A stretch of DNA of 64,000 nt from Alligator mississippiensis (lineage: Eukaryota > Chordata > Crocodylia > Alligatoridae). Both the position numbers and the translations under genes were made by a program. Shown here piece by piece: positions 35,201-43,862 of the stretch (position 1 is the stretch's first letter; each line of letters starts with the position of its first letter). The notes beneath the pieces are model-generated. The model saw only the letters and a list, made by a program, of their open reading frames with translations. It was not told where the DNA came from and did not search any database. The stretch is from assembly GCF_030867095.1 (NCBI RefSeq), contig NC_081824.1:47898882-47962881 (forward strand), given 5' to 3'.

Positions 35201-38200
35201 ACTGTCCTCAAAGAAGCAAAAAACTCCTGATTTAAGTAGTGCAGGGTTAGGCCCAACAAGACATTAGTTATTATACTTCCTAATATACTGTGTCACAACC
35301 CAAAGTTGTGATTTTTTGTTTGTGTGTGCTTCGGCACTGCTAAATTATTTTTCCCGCTAAATTGCAGCTTCCTTGCACGGTAGAGTTTTCTGCTGCAGAA
35401 GAGAACCCCGGTGCAACGGAGTATTCCTGCCAAATTTGTAGCTTTCTTTGCATGGTGCATTTCTTTTGCATCCAAGAAATGCATGGTGCAAGGAGTTCCC
35501 GCCATTTGTATGAAGATTCGTGCCACATTATTGGCCGATTCTAATACATGCACATGTGGCGGCTAGCGATTGGCTTGCTAGCTGTATAAAGAGCTTGAGT
35601 GGTTTCCGCCCAAGTTGGAGAGAGAGCAATTGGAGTTAGAGAGGGAGAGCGTGAAGATCTCTAAGCGCTGCGGATCCTTACGGACCCAACGCTTTTCTTA
35701 AAAGGCAATAGAGGCCTGATAACCAAACCCGCGGAGCTTCAACAACTCCAGGGAAAAGAACGAACAGCCTCTAGCCTCTCCCCGTCACCGATAAATTCCT
35801 AGACGTATCCCTTCCTGTACGAGAAACTACCGAACCTGCGGAGCTTCAATAACTCCGGGGCAAAGAACGAATTGTCGTAGTCCTCTAATGAAGATTTAAG
35901 CGGAGCTGAACCTGGAAACTGTCCAGCCTACACCACGACCATCTTTGGTGTAAGTAAACAATCTTTAAATCAACCACTACGCGTCCGTGACTAATTCTAG
36001 CTCGCCCCCGGTCTTCTCCAGCCCCGCGTGCCAGGGCTGCTGGCCACAGCCCGCGTGCGCAAAGACGGGCCCAGCTCGCCCCCGGCCTACACATACTGCA
36101 TTTGCTATAAATACATCTTGGATTTAACAGGACATTCTGTCTATTTTCCTCTGCTCACAGCACTGAAAATATTTAATTAACCTAAGATAAAAAGGTTCTT
36201 CAGTTGTTGCATATTAAACAGTTGTTTAGTTTCACAGTGTAATAGATTATGAAAAATTAGCATTCAATTAGCATCCAAATTCATTTTCAGTAAATACTTG
36301 TATAGAAGTAAGGTGTCTTCAGTTTCTGAGGAATCCTGTTTGAAAAGGAAGGAGCAATCTTTGCTTCTATTCTTGCAAGAAAGGAAGCAATCATCAGCCT
36401 TCAGGAGAGGGTTTCAGGCTATTAATCTTATGTGAATGGAGGCATCTTTCTGCAGGCCACAAAAGGGCCCCTTCTGGCTAGTTTTATGCAACCCTCCCCA
36501 TGCTGATGGTTTAGATCATATTCTGAGGCCCCTAGAGGAAGCCAGGGACTGGAAAGGGAACCAGGCATAGACGGCATCTATACACGAGCAGGAGGGCTAG
36601 TTCGATGCGCTGTAATTAAAGTGTGTTGGAACAGGCTTGATTAATTGGAGCATGGTAATTAGTGCGCTCCAGCAGTCTCCTGCATCTCATGTATCAGAGT
36701 CTCCACGTTTAAAAATGTCAGCAGGGACACTTCAACTAAAGCTTGTTGAATGAGCTAGTTCAAGCACCCCTACCACCATTTTTAAGTGTGGGGATGCTGA
36801 TACACAAGATGCTGGGGTGCTTTAATTAGAGCTGACAAGGGCAATCAAGAATCGAGAGGTTCTAGTGGTTCTAGTGCAACTCAGGCACACGTGTCCATGT
36901 GGGGTGGGTGGCTCTGGATTCTTGATTCAGCCCGTGACACGCGGTTGCTGCTGCTCCCACTTTTCCATCTTCTGTTGTTGTCTACTCTAGCAACTAAGCA
37001 ACTAAAAGTCAGGTGCTGGAAAGCTAAATGCTGTGGTATCTAACTTGCTTTTTAGATAGTTTTCTCTCAATTTCCTGTGAGGACCTTGTGACTCTTGGAG
37101 GCTCTGTGGTTTTAAAATCAGCAATAACACCTGATTATTTCTCTGCTGCTGGAAAAATTGCTCTCCTATAAAGCCCTAATGCCCAGTGAGTGGCTCTAGC
37201 TGTGGTGGGTGTTGGTTGTAGCTGTGCTGGACTAAGGACTAGCTCTGGTGCAGTTCCACTCTTGTTCTCCCCAGGCTAGATTCATTCAGGTCCTGACTGA
37301 TCTTAGCAATCAATCTATTCATGCATATATCTGCAAATACCATCCCATGGTCTCTTTAGCACAAAACAAGTGAGGCAAAGCATCAAAAGAGATACATAAG
37401 CATGTCAGAATGATACTGACAGTTCATAAATCTTAGTGAAATTTGTGTTTAACAGATTTCCCAGATCATCACCTCAGCTAGTAGGTGCCTGCTGCAATGA
37501 ATTATATCCTTTTAGCCCAGGGCATTCAAGCAAGAATCAGTCTTGAACTGTGGGAAATTACTGAGACACTCTTACAAGAGCACTCATTTATTTTCTTCTC
37601 AAATAATACCTATTGCATCCACCCTCCTTTATGCCTCAGTAGAACAAATATAGATCAGGTCCAAACACAATATGCAATACAAACAGAAATCAAACATCTT
37701 TTTATTTACTAGTGGTGTACAAGACAAAACTTGCTGTTGCATTATGAGAAAAAAATGAGAAGATTAAGCACAGGTTTATACCAGTACAGCCCCACCTCCA
37801 TATACAAGTGGAGGACGTCTACATAATCCAGAGTCTCTTCTAAATTGAAGACTCATAAATCTTCCTCTTTGCTGTTAAGCTACCTCTTTTCAGACAATTT
37901 AGTATCTTAGCTTGTCTTTCTGATGTCTCTTCATAAATGTCCAGTTACCATCCTCACATCTACATAAAACATTGAGTTCTAGATCCATCTCAACAAGCCC
38001 TCCCCTCTGCTCCTCACCAGAGATATCATCGCCATCCTCCTAGGCTCTATACAGCACAATACAGATCAGATAGGGAAACCTGAACAGTGCAGCCACTGGA
38101 AGCAGTATAGCCATGTTAGTGAGGTTTTCCACCTGAGCCGTGTTGCTTCCAGTGCTTTGAAGAAACTAGCTCAGAGTTCCCTATATACAATGTGCTTTCT

Positions 38201-40181
38201 ACAAGGCTAGTAACCCAGGCATCAACTTTAACTTGGCCCTTTCACTAGACATGCACATTAAACCCTTGCCATTCTTGTCACTTTTTTTTACACCACAGCT
38301 CTGAACTCAGCTCTACCTTTTTGATCACACAGCTAAAACCCTAGGTCAGGGGTGTTCAGCCTGCAGTAGGAGGTAGAAGGCAGGGCAGGATGGCACTTTA
38401 TAGACCAACTCATTCAGAGAGGAATGAGCTTTCATAGGCTACAGCCTACTTTATTGCAGCCTTTCAAGTGTTTGAAAAGTGCTATCATACCCCCCTTCCC
38501 CCCTGCCTTAATCTCTTTTTCTCCAAGCTAAACAGGCCTAGGTCTCTCAACCATTTCTTGTTCAGTTTTATCATTTCTATCACCTGCTTCTGGAAACTCT
38601 CTAATTTCTCCATAGCCTTCTTAAACTGAGAAGCCCAGAACTGCCACAATACCATTGATGAGGCCTAACCAATGCCGAGTACGCTAGTACCATTACCTCC
38701 TGCATCTTACACCTAATATAGTCCAAAACTATCACATTGCTGACTCATGTTGAGCCTGTGACCCACACAAATCCCCAGTGCTGCCAGCCAGTTACTTAGA
38801 GAAAAGCAGACTACCATATGAAGGATCTCATTTAGATATGCCTGTGGTCTTGCTATAAATGGATCTTGAGCTTGTTTGGAGGTTCTAGCAGGGAAGCACA
38901 GCTATCGTATACCCTTGACCGAAGCATGGTGCCATTCTATCTGGAAGGTCATCCTCTTTGACCAAGCATGCAAACTCAAGTCTTACCTTGAATTAACTTG
39001 AGATACTGCTCTCTTGTTTCCAAAAAATCCTCCTCAAACTAGAAAAGAGATGAAATACATTACAATATCACACTCCAAACAGACTGTTAGCACATGACCA
39101 CCTCATGATCACATGGCAAAACAGAGCAATATATCAAACATGGCACAATAATTAAAAGACAATGAGCCACCTTCTCAATGGTTTTCTCCTGCTGAGCAGG
39201 GAAAGTACAGTATTACCCTTTGGGGTCTCCAGATCCTGGGCCCAGTCTCCCAGCACAGGTCAGAGCCTAAGGGAACAAATGTGGTTAACCTCTGCTCTTT
39301 CTATATGATGACCCATAAATAAGCAAAGTACAGGCCGACAGATCATATCAGCATATAACAGAGGAGCAAGGGAAACAAGTGACTCCCTTTGAACTCATGC
39401 TGCAAAACAATGAGTTAGCTACATCCTGTATCACATGTACATTATAACTGGGATGCTAGTGCCATGACATGATGGTATCTTTATAAGAGTGGAAACTCAA
39501 GCTAATTTCTGAACTTTGTAATACTCTCAAAATTGCTCAAGAGGTTTATAAAACCTCAAACTCCACTGGCATTGCCCATCCTGAACTTTAACCATTAAAA
39601 ATAATGTACTGAATGGGCACATCTATACAAGACGCTACTGCGCAGTAGCAATGAGCTACTATGCGGTAGCTAGTTGCTACTGTGTAGTAACGTTGCCAGG
39701 CACTAACCTTGTGGTGGTGATATTGCTCAGTAGTAAGCAGCTACTGCACAGTAACATCGGAAAAAACCCATGCAGTGATGGTACTATGCAGTAACACTGG
39801 TACCTATACAGTTATTTAGTACAGTATTTGCAAAAGCAAGTACTAAATGACTGCACAGTAACAACTATGCAGTCCACCATGTAGACATGGCTAATGATAC
39901 CTACATTCAACCTACTGGCCAAAGTGACTACCATGGCCAGGATTTGAGAGCCAGCTGTTATATATACAAATTTTTGGTTGATCATTAATGATTCAGAGCA
40001 TGAACAACCCTTTCAGTCAGCCTGGAGTAACTTCTTTTTCCATGGGCCTGTGTTATGTAGAATGTCCAGTTGGAGGATCACAATGCAGACTAACCTCCAC
40101 ACCAGCTGCTGCCAAAAGCCACCGTATTGATTCCATTCGCCCTCTCCCATTGAAGTAGGTAAGTTTAGGTTTCCCTGACAT
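29167..40181 (-). CDS. GSTA: Alpha-class glutathione S-transferase, intact, six coding exons
   Basis: This cytosolic enzyme conjugates glutathione to electrophiles and reduces lipid peroxides as a dimer. Coding exons are 40181-40095 (87 bp), 39038-38987 (52), 34932-34800 (133), 34392-34251 (142), 32384-32253 (132) and 29292-29167 (126). The joined length is 672 bp, giving 223 residues (family usual about 222). All introns are GT/AG with matching phases. The N-terminal thioredoxin-like domain has catalytic Tyr9, Arg15, Gln54-Val55-cis-Pro56 and Gln67-Thr68. The helical domain has Asp101, Arg131 and the [15 protein letters not shown] block at about 143-157. The start [20 protein letters not shown] is canonical, behind a 19-nt leader and a TTCAG acceptor at 40202-40201. 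The noncoding first exon and promoter were not found. A decayed paralog lies downstream at 10-4711. The exact GSTA number cannot be assigned. Confidence 0.95.
29875..30218. mobile_element. Fold-back MITE, copy 1 (GSTA last intron)
   Basis: The ends GGGTGCCTATACACGTGC and, reversed, GGCTATTTTATACACATGC match. The core ACTAAAG...CTTTAGT (30058-30090) is the axis, and the two arms are complementary along most of the element (for example CATCATGTGTATCAGTG against CTGATACACATGATG). It has no coding capacity. It shares its sequence plan with 36573-36836, 41174-41514 and 59988-60253. Confidence 0.78.
30219..31517. other. Unassigned part of last GSTA intron
   Basis: No exon or element is recognised. 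Includes a short palindrome around 30353-30367 (CACTGTTTTAAAACAGTG) and a 116-codon frame (30367-30717, +) without known content. Confidence 0.35.
31518..31697 (-). mobile_element. CR1 3' end fragment (GSTA last intron)
   Basis: ATTCATAG repeats, 'ggaagggacctcagtaggtc' and 'cctcttgaagacccccaagg' show a minus-strand CR1 3' end of the same type as 16263. About 180 bp. Confidence 0.85.
31950..32147. mobile_element. hAT element, one end (GSTA last intron)
   Basis: Read from 32147 on the minus strand it begins CAGGGGTTTTCAACCTTTTT and then TAATAAGTATACCCCC. This is nearly identical to the left end of the element at 41601. The other end is lost, so this looks like a deletion derivative. It ends 106 bp downstream of the exon at 32253. 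Confidence 0.7.
32253..32384 (-). CDS. GSTA: GSTA coding exon 5
   Basis: The 132-bp exon has 44 complete codons, [20 protein letters not shown] and onward to SEFPLLQ. The acceptor is CTATAG and the donor GTATTT. It contains the conserved N-capping and hydrophobic staple region of GST folds (SxAD). Confidence 0.95.
32385..34250. other. GSTA intron, AT-rich, no element recognised
   Basis: Intron between the 142-bp and 132-bp exons. I see no repeat ends, further exons or structured motifs. Confidence 0.5.
34251..34392 (-). CDS. GSTA: GSTA coding exon 4
   Basis: The 142-bp exon encodes [20 protein letters not shown] and onward to NRYFPAYEK, with Asp101 and Arg131. The acceptor is ACAACAG and the donor GTAAAT. 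An AAAAAAAAAG tract codes for a Lys run within the PEAKKKNL segment. Confidence 0.95.
34600..34765 (+). mobile_element. Old CR1 3' fragment (GSTA intron)
   Basis: 'cattggagatctgcaagag', '...ataatgaatcctgtctg' and 'gatgatctttgaggtccgcc' match the order of an old plus-strand CR1 3' end. It lies close to the exon 3 donor. Confidence 0.6.
34800..34932 (-). CDS. GSTA: GSTA coding exon 3
   Basis: The 133-bp exon encodes [20 protein letters not shown], then [20 protein letters not shown] and KERA. It holds the glutathione-binding Gln54-Val55-Pro56 and Gln67-Thr68. The acceptor is AAAG. The donor is GTAGCG, which keeps GT but departs from consensus after +3. A CR1 fragment ends about 35 bp past the donor. 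Confidence 0.95.
34933..35290. other. GSTA intron segment, nothing identified
   Basis: AT-rich intron DNA upstream (gene sense) of the 133-bp exon. It contains a short direct repeat 'aaagaagcaaaaaact' near 35190-35225. Confidence 0.4.
35291..36093 (+). mobile_element. Solo LTR fossil in GSTA intron
   Basis: This is an 803-bp sequence beginning TGTCACAACC and ending GGCCTACACA, flanked by the perfect 5-bp duplication TACTG (35286-35290 and 36094-36098). A TATA-like box GTATAAAG lies near 35585 on the plus strand, so the LTR is antisense to GSTA. An internal pair of related blocks ('gcggagcttcaacaactcc' near 35732 and 'gcggagcttcaataactcc' near 35838) is present. No internal viral genes remain. 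It has an LTR retrotransposon or endogenous retrovirus origin; the family is not determined. Confidence 0.85.
36573..36836. mobile_element. Fold-back MITE, copy 2 (GSTA intron)
   Basis: The left end GGCATCTATACACGAGC matches copy 1. Complementary arms are visible (for example CACGTTTAAAAATGTCAGCAG against CATTTTTAAGTGTGG) around CAACTAAAGC...GAGCTAGTTCAAGC. The right end is degraded. Confidence 0.7.
36837..38369. other. GSTA intron, nothing identified
   Basis: AT-rich intron between the solo LTR/MITE cluster and the older repeats at 38.4 kb. No element is recognised. Confidence 0.4.
38370..38450. repeat. Interspersed repeat fragment
   Basis: 'gaaggcagggcaggatggca', then 'tttatagaccaactcattc' and 'ggctacagcctac', is the same dispersed family as 20720-20870, in opposite orientation. 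Confidence 0.45.
38458..38800 (-). mobile_element. Old CR1 fragment (GSTA intron)
   Basis: The segment has 'ctccaagctaaacaggccta', 'cttctggaaactctctaat' and 'cagaactgccacaatacc', the order of the CR1 ORF2 C-terminus on the minus strand. It is well diverged with no open frame. Confidence 0.65.
38987..39038 (-). CDS. GSTA: GSTA coding exon 2
   Basis: The 52-bp exon encodes [17 protein letters not shown] plus one base of the next codon. The acceptor is CTAG and the donor GTAAGA. The length is the conserved 52 bp of vertebrate GSTA genes. Confidence 0.95.
39615..39893. mobile_element. MITE with terminal inverted repeats (GSTA intron)
   Basis: The left end GGCACATCTATACAAG and the right end, reversed, AGCCATGTCTACATGG match. 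Subterminal CTACTGCGCAGTAGC and ACTGCACAGTAAC blocks recur throughout. It has no coding capacity and lies in the first coding intron of GSTA. Confidence 0.6.
40095..40181 (-). CDS. GSTA: GSTA coding exon 1 (gene exon 2)
   Basis: The 29 codons from ATG run [20 protein letters not shown], then WLLAAAGVE, and carry catalytic Tyr9 and Arg15. The donor GTTAGT is at 40094. The exon probably begins at 40200, after an AG acceptor, giving 19 nt of 5' UTR. No other in-frame ATG lies in that leader. Confidence 0.95.
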
Positions 40182-40201
40182 GCTCCCACGTTTCAGGTTC
40201 C

Positions 40202-41173
40202 TGAACAAACATTAAGCAAAGAAGTATGTTTCTCAAATGTCAGTGTAAACAAAGATTTTTGGGGAGAGGGGTGGGATAGGGTGTGTGTGTCCGACTCGTG
40301 CAGCAGTGCCCAACCATTTGGCCCCACAGGCTGGATGAGCAGTGCCAGGTCAGTCCATGAGCTAGATACAATCCATACGCCTGATCCCAACATATGGAAC
40401 TTGGAAATTGGGCGATGGGGAGTGGTGATAGTGTTAATTGCCAGCGCTCTCCCACAACCAAATTTCTGGACCCAAGGGAGCAGTACAGGCCAGACGACAT
40501 GACTCCCTGGGCCAGATTTCATACTGATAAAGTATAATTTTTTGCACTATACTAGCATGCCACAGAACCCTTTGGAAATTACTTGTAAAAAATGACTGTT
40601 CTTTGTTCAGAGGGAAGAAGCAGCTGGAGAGGAAGAAAGAGAAAAGGTAAGACATGCAAAGGAAGGAACTGAATGGGGTAAGAAGATCCTAAGGTTTTTA
40701 ACTATTTCCCTTAGTATAGTTATGTCCTGTATTTTCAAAACTCTCTCACATAAAGTTTTCTCCTTGAGCTATCTGTTAGGTTACCTATAATTACTCTAAA
40801 TCTGCAGCTGATTGTATCCTTCTGCCAATTTAATTTAAATAAAAAAAATAGGTTGCCTACTTGCAAACTTAACCTTTATTTTTAAAAGAGTTAAAGTTTT
40901 ATAATAGGATAAGCAGCTGTGAATAAGGATCCCATGCAATAAGAGCCTCAAGGGGAGAAAATGCCGTTGTGGGAGTTGCCAGGCATAAAACATGTCAGAG
41001 AAACTGCAGAATGATTTTGCTGAGACACACCTACTAATGCTTTGCCTTTAGGTGAGACAGAGTTAACTGATCAAATTAGAAATGATTTGCTATGGTTGCA
41101 GTTTCTATTGTCAGACCACTTTTGCCAGTGTAGAAAGAGGCTACAGCATGTTGATCCTGGGACAGCTGTGTCT
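40202..41173. other. Upstream flank or first intron of GSTA
   Basis: This region should lead to the noncoding first exon, but I cannot place an exon or promoter. A hAT-like end, CAGTGCCCAACCATTTGGCC at 40304 with 'ccctgggccagatttcat' near 40504, suggests a decayed hAT of about 210 bp. Confidence 0.4.
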
Positions 41174-41514
41174 AGGGTGTCTTTACTTGTGCTCGGGGGG
41201 GGGGGGAGGGAGGAAGGGGCACTTTACAGCAGCTCTTGGGAACTACTCTAATTAAAATGCCTGCAGTGTCTCATGTATTCAGCATCTCTGTGCTTCAAAA
41301 TGGTGGTGGGGGAGCTTTAACTAAAGCTTGTTTGATGAGCTTTAGTTAAAGCACCCCCAGCACTATTCTGAAGTACAGGGGTGCTGAATACACATAATGC
41401 CAAGGCTGCTGGAGCATGTTAGTGCACTCCAGCGAACTCAATTAATTGAGCCTGCTCCGACACGTGCTAATTAGCATGCACAAGGGCATGTGTCTGGCAT
41501 GTGTATAGGTGCCT
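41174..41514. mobile_element. Fold-back MITE, copy 3
   Basis: This copy has the best preserved core. GCTTTAACTAAAGCT (41314-41328), a 9-nt spacer and AGCTTTAGTTAAAGC (41338-41352) form a near-perfect hairpin. Complementarity continues outward through GGTGGGGG/CCCCCAGC and ATTCAGCATC/GTGCTGAAT. The right end TGTGTATAGGTGCC mirrors copy 1. Confidence 0.8.
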
Positions 41515-41600
41515 TATATTAGAGGCTTTTCCTGGGATAAAATCATTTGCAGGTGGAGGGGGGAGAGAATAACACACATTTCCTAAGCAATATCACAGAT

Positions 41601-43862
41601 CAGGGGTTTTCAACCTTTTTAATAAGTGTACCCCTTCTGAGGTTCAGCTCCTGTACCCCCTTATATTTTTTCTTGTTTTTAGGGAGGGGGGAACATTGAG
41701 GACCCCACAGTGCAGGAGGGAGTGGGTCTGGGGCAGGTGCTGCACAGCTGGGGTGGGGTGAGGTGAGGGATGGAGCCATGACCGGCTCATCTGGTGAGCT
41801 GTGACCAGTGGGGTTCCTCAAGGATCTGTCCTAGGGGCTATACTTTCCAACATCTTCATCAATGATGTAGACATTGGTGTCAGAAGCAGGCTGGCCAAGT
41901 TCGCCAATGACACCAAACTCTGGGGTAAAGTATCCACACCTGAGGACAGGAGGGTGATCCAGGCAGATCTTGACAGGCTCATGAAATGGGCAGATGAGAA
42001 CCTGATGGTGTTTAACACCGAAAAATGTAAGGTTTTTCCACCTTGGGAGGAAAAACCTGCAGCATGCTTATAGGTTCGGCAGTGCTACGCTGGCTAGCAC
42101 TACAGATGAAAGGGACTTGGGGGTCATGATTGACCACAAGATGAACATGAGCCTTCAATGTGATGCTGCAGCTAGTAAAAAGAGCAAAATGATGGCTTGC
42201 ATCCATAGATGCTTCTCAAGCAAATCCCGGGACGTCATTCTCCCCTTGTACTCGGCCTTAGTGAGGCCGCAGCTGGAGTACTGCGTCCAGTTTTGGGCTC
42301 CACAATTCAAAAAGGATGTGGAGAAGCTTGAGAGAGTCCAGAGAAGAGCCACACACATGATCAGAGGTCAGGAAAACAAACCTTATGATGAGAGGCTGAG
42401 AGCTATGGGACTCTTCAGCCTGGAAAAGTGCAGATTCAGGGGTAATCTGATGGCCACCTATAAGTTTATGAGGGGTGCTCACCAGGATCTGGGGGAACGT
42501 CTGTTCACCAGAGCACCCAAGGGATGACAACATCAAATGATCACAAACTTCTCCGTGACCGATTCAGGCTGGACATAAGGAAGAACTTCTTCACTGTCTG
42601 AGCCCCCAAGGTTTGGAATAGACTGCCGCCAGAGGTGGTTCAAGCACCCACTTTGAACGCCTTCGAGACACATTTGGATGTTTATCTTGCTGGGATCCTA
42701 TGATCCCTGCTGACTTCCTGCCCTTGGGGCAGGGGGCTGGACTCGATGATTCTCCGGGGTCCCTTCCATCCCAAATGTCTATGAAATCTATGAAAATCTG
42801 GGCTGTGTGGTGAGGGGGGAAAGCTCCCGCAACCGTGCACACCTCAGGAGGGCACAGGGGCCATGTGACTCCAGATCTGCATGGGGAGGGGTGGGGCAGG
42901 GCGGGGCAGGGCAGGCTGTGTTGCCCCAGTGGTGGGACAGGAGCAGGGGCTGTCCAGCCGGGGCAGGGCACTGGACTGAGCCATGCGGGAGAAAGGGGGG
43001 CAGCTCCCACTGCTATGTGCCCCCCTGGGAGGGCATGGGGGACATGTGCCCCTGGATCTGCGTGGGATGGAGTGGCCTGTGGCCAGGGCAGCACTAGGCT
43101 CTTCCCGGTGGAGGCTGGGTCAAGCTATACTCAGGGTGGGTAGCAACAGTGCTGGGAGGGGGTTGGGGGGGCTACAGTGAATTTTGGAGTGGCTGCAGCC
43201 CCCCTGCCCATAGCTCCACTCCTGTAGGCCCCTACTCCCATATGCCCCTGGATCTGCACGCAGGGCAGGCTGGGGCTCAGCAGTGCCAGGCTTTTCCCAA
43301 TGTGGGGGTTGGGCCTGACTGTTCTTGGGATGGGCAGTGGCACTGGCAGGGGTGTTATGGGAGGGGCTGTCACCACTCCAGAATGCACCATAACCCCTAC
43401 AACCCCCACCCAGCACTGCTGCCACCCACCCCAAGTGTTGCCCAACCCAGCCCCCACCAGGAAGAGCCTGGTGCAGCCCTGGCCCCAGCCTGCCCTGTGC
43501 CGCCCCATGTACAAATCCAGGAGCGCCCCCCCACCTCCCCCCACCATGCCCTCCCGAGATGCGTGTAGCAGCAGTGCTGGGAGAGGGGCCAAATGAGGGG
43601 AAAGCTCACATGCAGCTGCCACCACCAGCCGTTGGCTATTAGCCAATCAGGAGAGCAAGCTGGGATGGGAGGCGGGGAAGCACTGCAATGTGCTGCATGG
43701 AGCCGGGGGTGCCCAGCATGTCCCTCTCCCTCTCCCAGGTAAGAAGCGAATGCACCAGGGGGACGCTGCTGCCGCGTCCCAGGGCACGCTCCATCCCTGC
43801 CCGCCCACCTGTGCGTACCGCCGAAGACCTTCCTGAGTACCCCTGGGGTATGCGTACCCTGT
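41601..43862. mobile_element. hAT element split by a CR1
   Basis: The left terminus CAGGGGTTTTCAACCTTTTT, then AATAAGTGTACCCC, is followed after about 190 bp by a CR1 insertion (41790-42797). The hAT interior then continues. It is GC-rich and self-complementary: 'ggctcttcccggtggaggct' near 43097 against 'ccaccaggaagagcct' near 43455, with more arm matches outward. The right end near 43862 (GTACCCTG) is damaged, so no target duplication is visible. It has no transposase. Confidence 0.7.
41790..42797 (+). mobile_element. CR1 LINE, 5'-truncated
   Basis: The plus-strand CR1 begins in the RT domain: [30 protein letters not shown] (ADD changed to AND), then in a second frame RDLGVMIDHKMNMSLQCDAA and [15 protein letters not shown]. 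It ends with the 3' UTR 'ctggactcgatgattctcc' and CTATGAAATCTATGAAA. A frame change falls near 42075 and a stop near 42525. The subfamily is that of the copy at 280-3195. Confidence 0.9.
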
